Counted from the first letter of the stretch, positions 8,612 to 18,584 are shown. The stretch: 64,000 nucleotides of DNA from Burkholderiales bacterium (GCA_020854105.1 JADZGB010000048.1:1-64000); one strand, 5' to 3'. The notes: generated by a model from the letters alone, not told the origin. A program made the numbers and translations.

Positions 8612-9571
8612 TCAGGTACGCCTCGAAGCGGCGCCAAACATGCCCTGCGGGCGCAGCAGCACGATGGCGAGGAACATGACGAAGATGGCCGCGTTCTGCA
8701 GCTGGTTCGGCAGGAACAGCGTGGACAGCTGCTGGATCAGGCCGATGGTCAGGCCGCCGAGGAACGCGCCGGACACACTGCCCAATCCCCCCAGCACCAC
8801 GCCGGCGTACATCACGATCACGTACTCCAGTCCGGCATAGGGCTGGAAGGACACCCCGGATGCGAGCAGTCCGCCGCCCACCGCGGTGATGCCCACCCCG
8901 AGCCCGAACGCGAGCCGGTGTGCACGAGCCACGTCGATGCCCATGTATGTCGCGGCCACCGGATTGTCGGCAGCCGCACGCAATGCCTTCCCCAGGCGGG
9001 TGCGATTCATCAGCGCGACGAAGCCGACAACGACGCCGATGGCGATGGCGGCGGCCACTGCCTGGCCCTGATTGACGAACACCTCGATGCGATCGCCGTA
9101 GAGCGGCCCCACGGCCCAGGCTTCGGAGGCGAGCGGAGTCTGGATCGACACCGGTGTCGAGCCGAACAGCCACAATGCGCCGTTCTGCAGCACCAGCGCG
9201 ATACCCAGCGTGAGAATGAGCTGCGCGTAATGACCCTCGGCAGCAAGCGCGCTGGCGCGCATGCCGCTCACACGGCTCACCAGCAGCCCGTGCACGAGGA
9301 TGCCGGCGAGAAAGATGGCGGGACCGGCCAGCAGCGCGCTCAGGTAGGGCGCCAGGTAGGCACCGAACGCGGCTTCGCCGCCGAGCACGGCAAAGGCGTA
9401 GAAGGCCACGTACATGCCGAGCATCATGAAATCGCCCTGCGCGAAATTGATCACGCGCATGACACCGAAGATAAGGCTCAGGCCGACGCAGAGCAGGCCG
9501 TAGATGGCGCCGGTGGACAGGCCGGCGGTCAGCGCCTGCAGGAAGTTCTCGACCAGTTGCGGCGCATCCAC
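8612..9571 (-). CDS. livH: ABC transporter permease, LivH type
   Basis: A 319-residue inner-membrane permease. The N-terminal GAIYGLLCVGLSLIFGVMRV and NFAQGDFMMLGMYVA are the LivH hallmarks, and RAAADNPVAATYMGIDV is the cytoplasmic loop that contacts the ATPase. About eight membrane segments are present. The start is GTG (9571), 33 bases after the MmgE/PrpD stop, so the transporter genes appear to continue the metabolic operon. It forms the channel with the LivM half of the fused protein. Confidence 0.92.
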   Translation of the reverse strand: MDAPQLVENFLQALTAGLSTGAIYGLLCVGLSLIFGVMRVINFAQGDFMMLGMYVAFYAFAVLGGEAAFGAYLAPYLSALLAGPAIFLAGILVHGLLVSRVSGMRASALAAEGHYAQLILTLGIALVLQNGALWLFGSTPVSIQTPLASEAWAVGPLYGDRIEVFVNQGQAVAAAIAIGVVVGFVALMNRTRLGKALRAAADNPVAATYMGIDVARAHRLAFGLGVGITAVGGGLLASGVSFQPYAGLEYVIVMYAGVVLGGLGSVSGAFLGGLTIGLIQQLSTLFLPNQLQNAAIFVMFLAIVLLRPQGMFGAASRRT

Positions 9572-9604
9572 GGGACTAGCGCGCCCGCCCCGGGGAGGAC
9601 GGGC

Positions 9605-10981
9605 TCACGCGCCGAGCGGCGTGACCATGGCGCCGGCGTCCTCGCTGCGGTCCAGATCCTCGATGGCCTGCCCGATCGCTGCCGCGCGCCGGTCTCCCAG
9701 CGCCGCAGCCACCGCCGCGCGAAACCGCGCGCGCACGTCGTCGAAGCTGGCGTTCACCACGTCGGGCAATCTGGTCCGGTGCAGCGCACCGGCGCTGTCG
9801 AGCACTTCGACTTCGCCGCCCTGGCGCTGCGGGTAGGCCGCCGTCATCGGCTCGTCCACCTCGAGTGTGGCCAGGCCGATCAGGCGTTGCACGCGCGCGT
9901 CGTCCAGCAAGTCGAAGTTGCTCTCGGCCACTGTGCCGGTGAGCAGGGCCGCTGCGACGTTGAACTGGATGCTCATCTTTCCCTGCAGCGCGGTGGCGAA
10001 CGGACCGGGGTGATCGCAACCCGGGTAGAGCTTGCCCGCGCGCGGAACGCGGATGCGGATGGCGGCGATGCGCTCCGGCGCCAGCCGCGCGCTGCGTGCG
10101 ATCTCCAGCGCCGCCTGGCTGGGCGTCTGCGCGAAATTGCAGGCCGGCACCGGCTTGTGATAGACGCTCAGCAGCTCCGGCATGCCACGGAACAGTTCCA
10201 CCTGCGCCGCATTGGCGCGCTTGCCCAGCGCGGCAAACATGCCGGCCTCGCCCTCGAGAGCGGTGGGCGAGGCGTACGCACCGGCCTGCGCCAGACGCAC
10301 TGCGCTCACGGCGTTGCGCGCCACGAATCCCGGATGAAAGAACATCTCGCTGCCGCCGGTGTGCGCCCACTGGTTGAAACCGAGGATGGTGTTCGCGGCG
10401 ATGGATAGCGCGCTGGTGGCAGCGGCGGCATCCAGTCCGAGCAGGCGGGCGCCGGCTGCGGCCGCGGCCAGCGGGCCGGTCACGCCGGTGGGCCGATGGA
10501 TGCGCGCGACCTGGGCATCCATCACCGCCCGCCCGATGCACCCGCCGACCTCGTAGCCCGCGACGACCGCGGCGATGAAATCACGCCCGCTCACGCGCCG
10601 CGTCTGCGCCAGGGCCATCAGCGTGGGCAGCACGACGATGCCAAGATGGCTGATGCTGCCTGCGTGCATGTCCTCCCGCACCAGCCCGTGTCCCATGACC
10701 GCGTTCACGAAGGCAGCCTCACCGACGCCCACACGCTGCGATCCACCGATGACGGTCGCGCCAGCGTCGTTTCGATCGGTCATCGCGCGGGCCTGCCGGC
10801 TCCATGGGAGATCCTTCGATTCGAATGCGCAACCGATCAGGTCCATCAGGCACACGCACGTCTTCTCGACGACTTCGGCCGGCAGCCGATCCAGCGAGAC
10901 CTCGAGCACGTCGTGCGCGAGGCGCGCGGCGAGCGGTTCCCGAGAGGCGGCAGCAACGGGAATGGCAACAGCGCTCGACAT
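9605..10981 (-). CDS. MmgE/PrpD family protein
   Basis: A 458-residue protein of the MmgE/PrpD fold, which includes 2-methylcitrate dehydratase, cis-aconitate decarboxylase and iminodisuccinate epimerase. Typical stretches are CLMDLIGCAFESKD, the segment GHGLVREDMHAGSISHLG, which corresponds to the usual NG.. D.DD.. .. HPG.. active region, and the C-terminal PRAGKLYPGCDHPGPF. The ATG at 10981 has GAGG upstream. Without prpB or prpC nearby, a methylcitrate-cycle role is doubtful. It more likely hydrates, dehydrates or decarboxylates an organic acid taken up by the linked importer. The reaction is not assignable from sequence. Confidence 0.85.
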   Translation of the reverse strand: MSSAVAIPVAAASREPLAARLAHDVLEVSLDRLPAEVVEKTCVCLMDLIGCAFESKDLPWSRQARAMTDRNDAGATVIGGSQRVGVGEAAFVNAVMGHGLVREDMHAGSISHLGIVVLPTLMALAQTRRVSGRDFIAAVVAGYEVGGCIGRAVMDAQVARIHRPTGVTGPLAAAAAGARLLGLDAAAATSALSIAANTILGFNQWAHTGGSEMFFHPGFVARNAVSAVRLAQAGAYASPTALEGEAGMFAALGKRANAAQVELFRGMPELLSVYHKPVPACNFAQTPSQAALEIARSARLAPERIAAIRIRVPRAGKLYPGCDHPGPFATALQGKMSIQFNVAAALLTGTVAESNFDLLDDARVQRLIGLATLEVDEPMTAAYPQRQGGEVEVLDSAGALHRTRLPDVVNASFDDVRARFRAAVAAALGDRRAAAIGQAIEDLDRSEDAGAMVTPLGA

Positions 10982-11016
10982 CGGGTCCTCGCTGGTTGAT
11001 TCGAATGAAAACGGGG

Positions 11017-11916
11017 TCAGGAGCGGGCGCGCACCTGCACGCCGGCCCAGCTCTCCACCACCTTGCAGATCGAGGTGAAGTCGGAATCGGCGCCGTACAT
11101 CGCCTGCGTCACGGCGAGCATCTGGCGCACCGCCGCGCCCGCGACCATGGGCACGCCCATCGATTCGGCCTCGTCCACGCACAGCCGCACGTCCTTGTAG
11201 GACAGCCCGGTGTGAAAGCCGAAGTCGAATGTCCCCGGCAGGATGGCACGCGGGAACTTGTCCTGCGTGGCGCTGTTGCGCCCGGAACTCATGTTGACGA
11301 CGTCCAGCATCGTCTGCGGATCGAGGCCGGCCTTGGCCCCCATCACCATGGCCTCGGACGAGACCACCAGGGCGGCGGCGGCGAGGAGATTGTTGGCGAG
11401 CTTCATCACCTGCGCCTGGCCTGCCGACTCGCCCACGTGGAACGGCTTGCCGAAAATCTTCAGCGTGGCCTCCACAGCGGTGTACCGGTCGGCCGGGCAG
11501 GCCACCATCACCGCGAGCGTTCCTTCGCGCGCGCCCTTCAGTCCGCCGCTCACCGGGGCATCGATGTAGGAAATGCCGCGGGCATGGAGTGCGTCCGCGG
11601 CGACTCTGGCGGCACGCGGACCGATAGTGGAGAAGTCCACGACGCGCTGCACGCGCGCCCCCTCCGCCAGGCCACCCGCCTCGGTGCACACACGCTGGAC
11701 GATATCCGGGCTAGGCAGGCTGAGGAAGACCGTGTCGGCCGCGTCGGCGACCTCGCGCGGCGAGCCCATGGCCCTGGCGCCGAGTTCACGGGCGTGCGCC
11801 AGCGCCTGCGCGCTGGCGTCGAACGCGCACACCGTGCAGCCAGCCGCGAGCAGCCGCTGCGTCATCGGACCGCCCATGCGTCCCACGCCGATGAATCCCA
11901 CCCGAGCCCCCTGCAT
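11017..11916 (-). CDS. 3-hydroxyisobutyrate / 2-hydroxy-3-oxopropionate dehydrogenase family protein
   Basis: A 299-residue beta-hydroxyacid dehydrogenase. The NAD(P)-binding motif GFIGVGRMGGPM is at residues 7-18, the substrate-binding signature DAPVSGGLKGAREGTLAVM at about 119-137, and the catalytic lysine is K172 in GQAQVMKLANN. The ATG at 11916 has AGGAGA eight bases upstream; the longer frame is ignored. It oxidises or reduces a beta-hydroxy acid or tartronate semialdehyde-like substrate. It is the first gene of the minus-strand block that continues with mmgE/prpD 35 bases later, so it probably defines the operon start. Confidence 0.88.
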   Translation of the reverse strand: MQGARVGFIGVGRMGGPMTQRLLAAGCTVCAFDASAQALAHARELGARAMGSPREVADAADTVFLSLPSPDIVQRVCTEAGGLAEGARVQRVVDFSTIGPRAARVAADALHARGISYIDAPVSGGLKGAREGTLAVMVACPADRYTAVEATLKIFGKPFHVGESAGQAQVMKLANNLLAAAALVVSSEAMVMGAKAGLDPQTMLDVVNMSSGRNSATQDKFPRAILPGTFDFGFHTGLSYKDVRLCVDEAESMGVPMVAGAAVRQMLAVTQAMYGADSDFTSICKVVESWAGVQVRARS

Positions 11917-11940
11917 GGGTCTGTCTCCTCTCTCGCGCAT

Positions 11941-12235
11941 CGTATCGGCGCCTCGTCAGGCGGAAGTCTGCGCCCCCGCTGCGGGGCAGTGCTGTCCCGA
12001 TGATAAACGGCTCGCCTCCCGCGTGAAACCCGCACACGGGCAAAAGGCCTGCGGTTTCGTATTTCCCTGAAGCGCCCGGCGCCCTGCGCAGCAGCAAGGC
12101 AGGCGGCATACGCCCGCCATGGCGGTGATGCACCAACGTTTGGGAACGATCAATGTAGAAATGACCGGGGACCAGCAGACGGCCCGCGTACGCCCTCCTG
12201 TTGCAAACTGTCGACCCCGACGCCATCTGACACGG
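11941..12235. other. Divergent intergenic region between dehydrogenase and copper ATPase genes
   Basis: This roughly 295-base gap separates the minus-strand operon from copA and should hold both promoters. I see no convincing sigma-70 hexamers and no CueR-type dyad. An open frame continues upstream of copA from 12119, but its composition ([20 protein letters not shown]) does not look like an HMA extension. A CCCCGC/GCGGGG inverted repeat lies at 11974-11986. Confidence 0.4.
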
Positions 12236-14683
12236 ATGATGAACCCGCATGCCTCGGTCCGCACACACCGCCTGACGCTGCCGGTACAGGGGATGACCTG
12301 TGCGTCCTGCGTCGCGCGGGTGGAGAAGGCGTTGAACAACGCGCAAGGAGTGCTCGACGCGAGCGTCAACCTCGCCACCGAGACGGCCACGGTCGAACTG
12401 GCGCCCGGCGCGGCCGCGCAACCAGCGGTCGAGGCGATCGAGCGCGCCGGCTATGCGGTGCCGGACGATCGCATCGCGATCCAGATCGACGGCATGACCT
12501 GCGCCTCGTGCGTCGGTCGCGTCGAGAGGGCGCTCACCGCGGTGCCGGGCGTGCGCGGCGCCAGCGTCAATCTGGCGACCGAGCGCGCCGAAGTCCTCGG
12601 CGCCGGCCTGGAGCCTGCACTGTTGCTCGGCGCCGTGGAGCGCGCCGGCTATGACGCCCGGATCGCCACCCCCGAGCCGGACGGCAGCGTTCCGGGCCAG
12701 GGCGGCGCGCCGGACTGGTGGCCGGTGGCGCTCGCGGCAGCGTTGTCCCTGCCGCTCGCCCTGCCGATGCTGGCTGCACCGTTCGGCGTTCACGCCATGC
12801 TGCCCGGCTGGCTGCAGTGGGCGCTCGCCACCCCGGTGCAGTTCTGGCTCGGCGCCCGCTTCTACCGCGCCGGCTGGAAGGCCCTGCGGGCCGGCACGGG
12901 CAACATGGACCTGCTGGTCGCGATCGGGACCAGTGCGGGCTATGCGTTGAGCGTGTATCACCTGTTCGCGGCGGCACCCGGCGAGATGCCGCACCTCTAC
13001 TTCGAAGCCTCCGCCGTCGTCATCACCCTGGTCCTGCTGGGCAAATGGCTGGAGGCGCGCGCGAAGCGCCAGACCACCGCGGCGATCCGTGCGCTGCAGT
13101 CGTTGCGCCCCGAGCGCGCGCACCTGCTGCGCGAGGATGGTGAGCAGGACGTGCCGGTGGAAACGGTGCAGGAGGGTGACGAACTGTCCGTGCGACCGGG
13201 GGAGCGCATCCCGGTGGACGGCGAAGTCATCGCCGGTCGCACGCACGTTGACGAGGCGATGCTCACCGGAGAGAGCCTGCCCGTTCCGAAGCAGCCGGGC
13301 AGCCGCGTCATCGGCGCGTCGGTCAACGGCGAGGGCGTGCTGCGCATCCGCGCCACGGCCGTCGCAGCGGAGGGCACGCTGGCACGCATCATCCGCCTGG
13401 TGGAGTCGGCCCAGGCGCGCAAGGCGCCGATCCAGCGCCTGGTGGACCGCGTGAGCGCGGTATTCGTCCCGGTCGTGATCGGCATCGCACTGCTGACCGT
13501 CATCGGCTGGGGCAGCGTGACCGGAGACTGGACGCAGGCGACGCTCAACGCGGTCGCGGTGCTGGTGATCGCCTGCCCGTGCGCACTCGGTCTGGCCACG
13601 CCGACCGCGATCATGGCGGGAACGGGCGTGGCCGCGCGTCACGGCATCCTCATCCAGGACGCGGAAGCGCTCGAACTCGCGCACGCGATCGCAACGGTTG
13701 CTTTCGACAAGACCGGCACGCTGACGCAGGGGCGGCCTGCTCTGGTCGCCCTGCACGCCCTGCCGCCCTCCGGCGAGGAGGACGTGCTCGGACTGGGCGC
13801 GGCGCTGCAGAGGAGCAGCGAGCATCCTCTGGCGAAGGCGCTAATACGCGCGGCGGACGAGCACGGCCTGGCGCCGCCCGCTGCCACCGACGTCTCCGCG
13901 CTGCCTGGACGCGGCCTCACCGGCACGGTGGCGGGACGCACGCTGCACCTGGGCAGCCGCCGGCTCATGCTGGAACTGGGACTCGACCTCTCTGCGCTCG
14001 AAGCGATCGCACAACGCCTGGAGCAGGAGGGACGGACCGTGTCCTGGCTGGCCGGGACGCAGGACGCAGCCGTGCGCGCGCTCGGACTGTTCGCGTTCGG
14101 CGATGCGCTCAAGCCCACGGCCGCCGAGGCCGTGGCGCGGCTGCACCGGCTCGGGGTCGAGACCGTCCTGCTCACCGGGGACAACGCGCGTGCCGCCGCT
14201 GCGGTGGCGCATGCCCTGGGCATCGACAAGGTAGAGGCCGAGGTGCTGCCGGCGGACAAGGCAAAGGCGGTGGAGCGGCTCCGCGGCGGCGCTTCCAAGG
14301 TCGCCATGGTGGGCGATGGCATCAACGACGCACCGGCCCTGGCCGCGGCGGATGTCGGCATCGCCATGGCAACCGGCACCGACGTCGCCATGCACACCGC
14401 GGGCGTGACACTGATGCGCGGTGATCCGGCCCTGGTCGCGGATGCCATCGACATCTCGCGGCACACCTACGCCAAGATCCGCCAGAACCTGTTCTGGGCC
14501 TTCGTCTACAACGTCATCGGCATCCCGCTCGCGGCCTCCGGCCTGCTCTCGCCCGTGCTTGCCGGCGCCGCCATGGCACTGAGCAGCGTCAGCGTGGTCG
14601 GCAACGCGCTGCTGCTCGCGCGCTGGCGCCCGGCACCCGCAGGCAACGAGGCGCAGCGCCCAGTTCGGCCGAAGCGTCCCTAG
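12236..14683 (+). CDS. copA: Copper-translocating P1B-type ATPase
   Basis: An 815-residue copper-exporting ATPase. Two N-terminal HMA domains carry CxxC metal sites (C22/C25 and C89/C92, both in GMTCASC). Eight membrane segments follow. The transport site is CPC at 447-449 in [13 protein letters not shown], which indicates Cu(I). The phosphorylation motif DKTGTLTQG starts at D491, the nucleotide domain has SSEHPLA, and [16 protein letters not shown] is the hinge. Start is one of two adjacent ATGs (12236 or 12239), with no clear ribosome site. It exports Cu(I) from the cytoplasm. No cueR or copZ is adjacent, and its plus orientation breaks the local strand bias, so it may be an independent insertion. 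Confidence 0.95.
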   Translation: MMNPHASVRTHRLTLPVQGMTCASCVARVEKALNNAQGVLDASVNLATETATVELAPGAAAQPAVEAIERAGYAVPDDRIAIQIDGMTCASCVGRVERALTAVPGVRGASVNLATERAEVLGAGLEPALLLGAVERAGYDARIATPEPDGSVPGQGGAPDWWPVALAAALSLPLALPMLAAPFGVHAMLPGWLQWALATPVQFWLGARFYRAGWKALRAGTGNMDLLVAIGTSAGYALSVYHLFAAAPGEMPHLYFEASAVVITLVLLGKWLEARAKRQTTAAIRALQSLRPERAHLLREDGEQDVPVETVQEGDELSVRPGERIPVDGEVIAGRTHVDEAMLTGESLPVPKQPGSRVIGASVNGEGVLRIRATAVAAEGTLARIIRLVESAQARKAPIQRLVDRVSAVFVPVVIGIALLTVIGWGSVTGDWTQATLNAVAVLVIACPCALGLATPTAIMAGTGVAARHGILIQDAEALELAHAIATVAFDKTGTLTQGRPALVALHALPPSGEEDVLGLGAALQRSSEHPLAKALIRAADEHGLAPPAATDVSALPGRGLTGTVAGRTLHLGSRRLMLELGLDLSALEAIAQRLEQEGRTVSWLAGTQDAAVRALGLFAFGDALKPTAAEAVARLHRLGVETVLLTGDNARAAAAVAHALGIDKVEAEVLPADKAKAVERLRGGASKVAMVGDGINDAPALAAADVGIAMATGTDVAMHTAGVTLMRGDPALVADAIDISRHTYAKIRQNLFWAFVYNVIGIPLAASGLLSPVLAGAAMALSSVSVVGNALLLARWRPAPAGNEAQRPVRPKRP

Positions 14684-14904
14684 AACTTCTGCGGGCGCAG
14701 TACGCCGATGTCCGCCACGAACAGGGTCATCGCGAGCACGTCACCCCGATGGCGTGCGAGTTCGACGCCGCCCTTCAGCCCGATCGCCAGCAGCAGGTAG
14801 ATCGACAGGCCCTCGTACATCGCCTCCGGCAGCCGCAGGTCGCTGCGCAGCAGGCACGCGGCGACGCCGAGCAGGAAGAACAGGACGACGGGATCCAGCC
14901 CCAT
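14680..14904 (-). pseudogene. Truncated SbtA-like (DUF897) bicarbonate transporter, N-terminal fragment
   Basis: A 74-residue frame begins exactly like sodium-dependent bicarbonate transporters of the SbtA family: MGLDPVVLFFLLGVAACLLR and EGLSIYLLLAIGLKGGVELA. Similarity stops after about residue 52 (near 14748), and an unrelated 22-residue tail ([20 protein letters not shown]) runs to a stop that overlaps the copA stop. Full-length members exceed 300 residues and have about ten helices; this has two. The start follows the sua5 stop directly (TGA then ATG). I read it as the remnant of a deleted gene, although a retained two-helix peptide cannot be excluded. Family assignment is from memory. 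Confidence 0.7.
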
Positions 14905-15936
14905 TCAGGGCAGACTGTCGGACGGCTTGCGCATGCCCGGATCCGCAGCGCTGCCGGCCGCGGCGCGGGCGAGGCGGTCGCGTACCGCAGCCCAGTCCGG
15001 CGTATCGGGCGGCGCCTCCACCAGAATCAGCGCGCAGCCCGACTCGTCGAGCTGGCGCAGGCCTGCGTACAGCAGGCGTGCATATTCCGCGGCATCGAGG
15101 GGTGCGACCATCCAGACGGCGGCGGCCGAGTAGCTCGGCCGGGCGTGGCGCGCGAGCACGGCAACCGGACGCTGCGCGGCGGTCTTGCGCACGGCGGCGT
15201 CCAGCATCCCGCCGCTGACCAGGCGCAGCGGCAGGCGCGGAGCGTAATGGGCCGCCAGCGTGCCGGACGCGCGCGGCGAAGAGACATTGCCGCGCGCCAT
15301 CGGCGTGCGCAGCACCGCCTCGATCTCCTGGGGTGTAATGCGGCCCGGCCGCAGCAGCACCGGCGCACCGCTGGAGAGGTCCACGATGGTCGATTCGATT
15401 CCCACCGGACAGGCACCGCCGTCGAGGATCATCTCCACGCGCGCGCCCAGTTCGTCGTGCACGTGCCGGGCGGTGGTAGGGCTCACGCATCCGAATCGAT
15501 TGGCCGACGGGCCGGCGAGGCCGCCGCCGAATGTGCGCAGCAGCGCCTGCGCCACGGGATGCGCGGGCACGCGCAGGCCGACGCTGTCCTGTCCTCCGGT
15601 CACTGCGTCGAGAACGCCGGGTGCACGCTCGAGAATGAGGGTCAGGGGGCCGGGCCAGAATCGCTCCGCCAGCTGGAGGGCAGCGTCCGGAATCTCGCCT
15701 GCCCAGCGCGGCAGGGCGGCGACGTCGGGCAGGTGCACGATCAGCGGATGGCTGGCCGGCCGGCCCTTGGCTTCGAAGATGCGTGCCACCGCCCGCGCAT
15801 TCGAGGCGTCGGCCCCCAGCCCGTACACCGTCTCGGTCGGGAAGGCGACCAGACCCCCCGCGCGCAGAACGTTCGCGGCACGCTCGATCTCGGCGTCGGT
15901 AGGCGTGACGATGGACACGGGCGAGTTCGAGGGCAC
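14905..15936 (-). CDS. sua5: L-threonylcarbamoyladenylate synthase (Sua5/YwlC type)
   Basis: A 343-residue enzyme making threonylcarbamoyl-AMP from Thr, bicarbonate and ATP for t6A37 of ANN-decoding tRNAs. The YrdC-like catalytic domain covers about residues 12-200 (GGLVAFPTETVYGLGADA, KGRPASHPLIVHL, FWPGPLTLIL, GPSANRFGCVSPTTA). A C-terminal Sua5 domain follows a linker, so this is the long Sua5 form and not the short TsaC. The start is GTG 15936, 10 bases after the purC stop. It is the last intact gene of the pyk-pur block, a common betaproteobacterial position. Confidence 0.92.
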   Translation of the reverse strand: MPSNSPVSIVTPTDAEIERAANVLRAGGLVAFPTETVYGLGADASNARAVARIFEAKGRPASHPLIVHLPDVAALPRWAGEIPDAALQLAERFWPGPLTLILERAPGVLDAVTGGQDSVGLRVPAHPVAQALLRTFGGGLAGPSANRFGCVSPTTARHVHDELGARVEMILDGGACPVGIESTIVDLSSGAPVLLRPGRITPQEIEAVLRTPMARGNVSSPRASGTLAAHYAPRLPLRLVSGGMLDAAVRKTAAQRPVAVLARHARPSYSAAAVWMVAPLDAAEYARLLYAGLRQLDESGCALILVEAPPDTPDWAAVRDRLARAAAGSAADPGMRKPSDSLP

Positions 15937-15946
15937 GGGAGCCGGT

Positions 15947-16831
15947 TCAGCCGCCCGTGAGCAGACGCAGGGCCTCGCGGTACTTGTCCGCGGTACGGGC
16001 CAGCACGTCGGCGGGAAGCGCCGGCGCAGGCGGGCGCTTGTCCCAGTTCTGCGCCTCCAGCCAGTCGCGCACGAATTGCTTGTCGAAGCTGGGCGGACTG
16101 CTGCCCGGACGATACTGCGCCGCCGGCCAGAACCGGGAGGAGTCGGGCGTGAGCGCCTCGTCGATCAGATACAGCGTGCCGGCCTGGTCGGTGCCGAACT
16201 CGAACTTGGTATCGGCGATGATGATGCCGTGTGCACGCGCAAAATCGGCGGCTTCCGTATACAGGCGGATCGCCGCCTCGCGCACCTGCGCGGCGCGCTC
16301 GGCGCCGAGCAGGCGCTCGGCCTCGGCGAAGGGGATGTTCTCGTCGTGGGTGCCGGCAGGCGCCTTGGTGGACGGGGTGAACACCGGCGCGGGCAGTCGG
16401 TCGGCCTCCTGCAGTCCGGGCGGCAGGGCGATCCCGCAGATCGCGCCGGTCCTGCGGTAGTCCTTCCAGCCCGAACCCGCCACGTAGCCGCGCACGATCG
16501 CCTCGATCGGCAGCGGCTGGAGTCGGCGCGTGACCATCGCCCGTCCCGCCACCTGTTCGCGCTCGGCCGGCGAGACGAACTTCGCCGGATCTTCCTCCAG
16601 CATGTGATTGGGAATGACGTGGGCGAGCCGCTTGAACCAGAAGCGGGACAGCGTGGTCAGCACCTCGCCCTTGCCCGGCACCGGCGTGGGCAGGGTCACG
16701 TCGAAGGCCGACACGCGGTCGGTCTGGACGATGAGCAGGCGTTGCGCATCGATCTCGTACAGGTCGCGAACCTTTCCGCGGTGCAGGAACCTGAGCGAGG
16801 TCAGCGAGCTTTCCAGCATGGGTGAGGACAT
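15947..16831 (-). CDS. purC: Phosphoribosylaminoimidazole-succinocarboxamide synthase
   Basis: A SAICAR synthetase of 294 residues from the ATG at 16831; GTG 16861 and ATG 16819 are alternatives, and none has a clear ribosome site. It ligates Asp to CAIR with ATP in purine synthesis. Motifs are [13 protein letters not shown] (nucleotide loop), [20 protein letters not shown] and [13 protein letters not shown]. The size and internal segments are of the longer yeast-like/proteobacterial type. It follows purK and purE, whose product it uses, giving a contiguous purE-purK-purC run. Confidence 0.93.
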   Translation of the reverse strand: MSSPMLESSLTSLRFLHRGKVRDLYEIDAQRLLIVQTDRVSAFDVTLPTPVPGKGEVLTTLSRFWFKRLAHVIPNHMLEEDPAKFVSPAEREQVAGRAMVTRRLQPLPIEAIVRGYVAGSGWKDYRRTGAICGIALPPGLQEADRLPAPVFTPSTKAPAGTHDENIPFAEAERLLGAERAAQVREAAIRLYTEAADFARAHGIIIADTKFEFGTDQAGTLYLIDEALTPDSSRFWPAAQYRPGSSPPSFDKQFVRDWLEAQNWDKRPPAPALPADVLARTADKYREALRLLTGG

Positions 16832-16867
16832 GTCGGGAGCGGTATGGTTGGGGGTCAGCACGCGCTG

Positions 16868-18058
16868 CTAGAGCGCGACTGCAGCATCGTTGCGCAACGC
16901 CTCGCGCGCGTCCAGCGCCGCGCGCAGGGCCTCCTCCACGCTGTCGGCGAGGACGGTGTAATGGCCCATCTTGCGGCCGGGCCGGGCTTCACGCTTGCCG
17001 TACAGGTGCAGCTTCGCGCGCGGGATGCGCAATACGTGCTCCCAGCGAGGTTCGCCGCACGCCCACAGGTCGCCTAGAACGTTGACCATCACCGCAGGGC
17101 CGTGCAGGGCCGTATCGCCCAGAGGCATGCCACACAGCGCGCGCGCCTGCTGCTCGAACTGCGAGGTGACGCAGGCATCGATGGTGTAATGGCCCGAGTT
17201 GTGCGGGCGCGGCGCGATCTCGTTGGCGAGCAGCCGCCCGTCGTCGAGCACGAAGAACTCGACGCACAGTACGCCACGATAGTCGAGCCGTTCGGCGACC
17301 GCGAGCGCGGCATCCCGGGCTGCCGCCGCCAGCCCAGGCGGCACGCGCGCCGGGACGATGCTGACATCGAGAATGCCCGAAGCATGCTCGTTCTCCGCCA
17401 CCGGCCACGCGATCGTGCGTCCGTCCAGTCCGCGCGCCACCACGCAGGAGAGCTCGAGCGCCAGCGCCAGGCGCCGTTCCAGCACACAGGGCTCGCCGCC
17501 CAGATGCGCGAACGCGCCACCGAGCTGGTCGGCGTGCTCTGCGCGGATCTGCCCCTTGCCGTCGTAGCCGAGGCGGCTGCGCTTGAGGATGCCGGGCAGC
17601 AGGTGGGCGACGCCTTCGGCGAGATCGCCCGCCGATTCGATCACTTTGTAGGGCGCCACCTCGAGACCGGCGGAAGCCAGGAATTGCTTCTCGCGGATGC
17701 GGTCCTGCGCGACGGCCACGCTGTCGGCGGCGGGGCTCACGCGGCAGTGCTCCGACAGGAAGCGCAGGCTCTCGGCCGGTACGTTCTCGAACTCGGTGGT
17801 GACCGCCGCGCAGTGCGAGGCGAGGGTACGAAGCCCTTGCGCGTCGAGATAGTCAGCCTGAACGTGAGCATCGGCCACGCTGCCCGCGGGACTGTCCGCA
17901 CCCGGATCGAGCACCATGACGCGGTAGCCCATGCTCTGCGCGGCCATGGTGAACATGCGCCCCAGCTGGCCGCCGCCCAGCAGGCCGAGAAACGCCCCCG
18001 GCTCGATCATGCGCGGGAGCTCGCGCGCCGCTCGGGTCATCGGCGCGGCGGCACTCAC
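16868..18058 (-). CDS. purK: N5-carboxyaminoimidazole ribonucleotide synthase
   Basis: A 396-residue ATP-grasp enzyme that carboxylates AIR with bicarbonate. The Rossmann start is [20 protein letters not shown], the ATP-grasp core includes [15 protein letters not shown], and the metal/phosphate site is [20 protein letters not shown]. The start ATG at 18058 overlaps the purE stop (ATGA), which supports coupled translation. An internal ATG at 18010 is closer to the usual family start. PurK hands N5-CAIR to PurE. Confidence 0.94.
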   Translation of the reverse strand: MSAAAPMTRAARELPRMIEPGAFLGLLGGGQLGRMFTMAAQSMGYRVMVLDPGADSPAGSVADAHVQADYLDAQGLRTLASHCAAVTTEFENVPAESLRFLSEHCRVSPAADSVAVAQDRIREKQFLASAGLEVAPYKVIESAGDLAEGVAHLLPGILKRSRLGYDGKGQIRAEHADQLGGAFAHLGGEPCVLERRLALALELSCVVARGLDGRTIAWPVAENEHASGILDVSIVPARVPPGLAAAARDAALAVAERLDYRGVLCVEFFVLDDGRLLANEIAPRPHNSGHYTIDACVTSQFEQQARALCGMPLGDTALHGPAVMVNVLGDLWACGEPRWEHVLRIPRAKLHLYGKREARPGRKMGHYTVLADSVEEALRAALDAREALRNDAAVAL

Positions 18059-18552
18059 GGTCTGGCGGGCGGCAGAGTCATCGCCCGCACCTTGGCTTCC
18101 TGTTCGGCGCGGAACTGCGCGACCCGGCGGGCGAGCGCCTCATCGCCCCCCGCCAGCAGCGACACGGCGAACAGGCCGGCATTCACCGCACCTGCCTCGC
18201 CGATGGCGAAGGTCGCCACCGGTACGCCACGCGGCATCTGCACGATGGACAGCAGCGAGTCCAGGCCCTGCAGATGGCGGCTCGGGACCGGCACGCCCAG
18301 CACCGGCAGGGTGGTCTTGGCCGCCAGCATGCCGGGCAGATGGGCCGCGCCGCCAGCACCGGCGATCAGCACGCGCAAGCCGCGTCCGGCGGCGCCGGCG
18401 GCGTACTCGAACATGACGTCGGGCGTGCGATGTGCCGACACCACGCGCGCCTCGTGCGCAACGCCGAACTGTTCCAGCTGACGCACTGCATGCTGCATGA
18501 CCTCCCAGTCGCTGTCACTGCCCATCACCACGCCGACCAGTGGTGCGCTCAT
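18055..18552 (-). CDS. purE: N5-CAIR mutase
   Basis: A 165-residue class I PurE that converts N5-CAIR to CAIR. Active-site motifs are [17 protein letters not shown] near the N-terminus, VSAHRTPD, and [26 protein letters not shown] (given in overlapping parts of the chain). The ATG at 18552 has AGGAG nine bases upstream. The longer frame to 19026 is antisense-type shadow of pyk. It sits between pyk and purK in one minus-strand run. Confidence 0.94.
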   Translation of the reverse strand: MSAPLVGVVMGSDSDWEVMQHAVRQLEQFGVAHEARVVSAHRTPDVMFEYAAGAAGRGLRVLIAGAGGAAHLPGMLAAKTTLPVLGVPVPSRHLQGLDSLLSIVQMPRGVPVATFAIGEAGAVNAGLFAVSLLAGGDEALARRVAQFRAEQEAKVRAMTLPPARP

Positions 18553-18584
18553 GCCTGACTCTCCTGCCCGTTCATCGAATGCAC

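Noticed and set aside
6307..8679. Plus-strand open frame of 790 codons opposite the Liv genes
   Set aside because: It is antisense to three overlapping, motif-complete transporter genes. Its product is Arg/Gln/His-rich with no family resemblance, as expected for a shadow in high-GC DNA.
12119..12235. N-terminal extension of copA from 12119
   Set aside because: The added 39 residues are unlike known HMA leaders and there is no ribosome site at 12119. The paired ATGs at 12236 and 12239 fit the family start.
11956..12390. Cys-rich minus-strand frame upstream of copA, considered as a metal-binding protein
   Set aside because: It overlaps the first HMA domain of copA antisense, and its Cys residues come from the GC-rich complement. 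No CxxC pattern or start signal supports it.
11786..13825. Minus-strand open frame of 679 codons opposite copA
   Set aside because: copA on the other strand has every P-type ATPase motif. The antisense product is low-complexity and has no recognisable domain.
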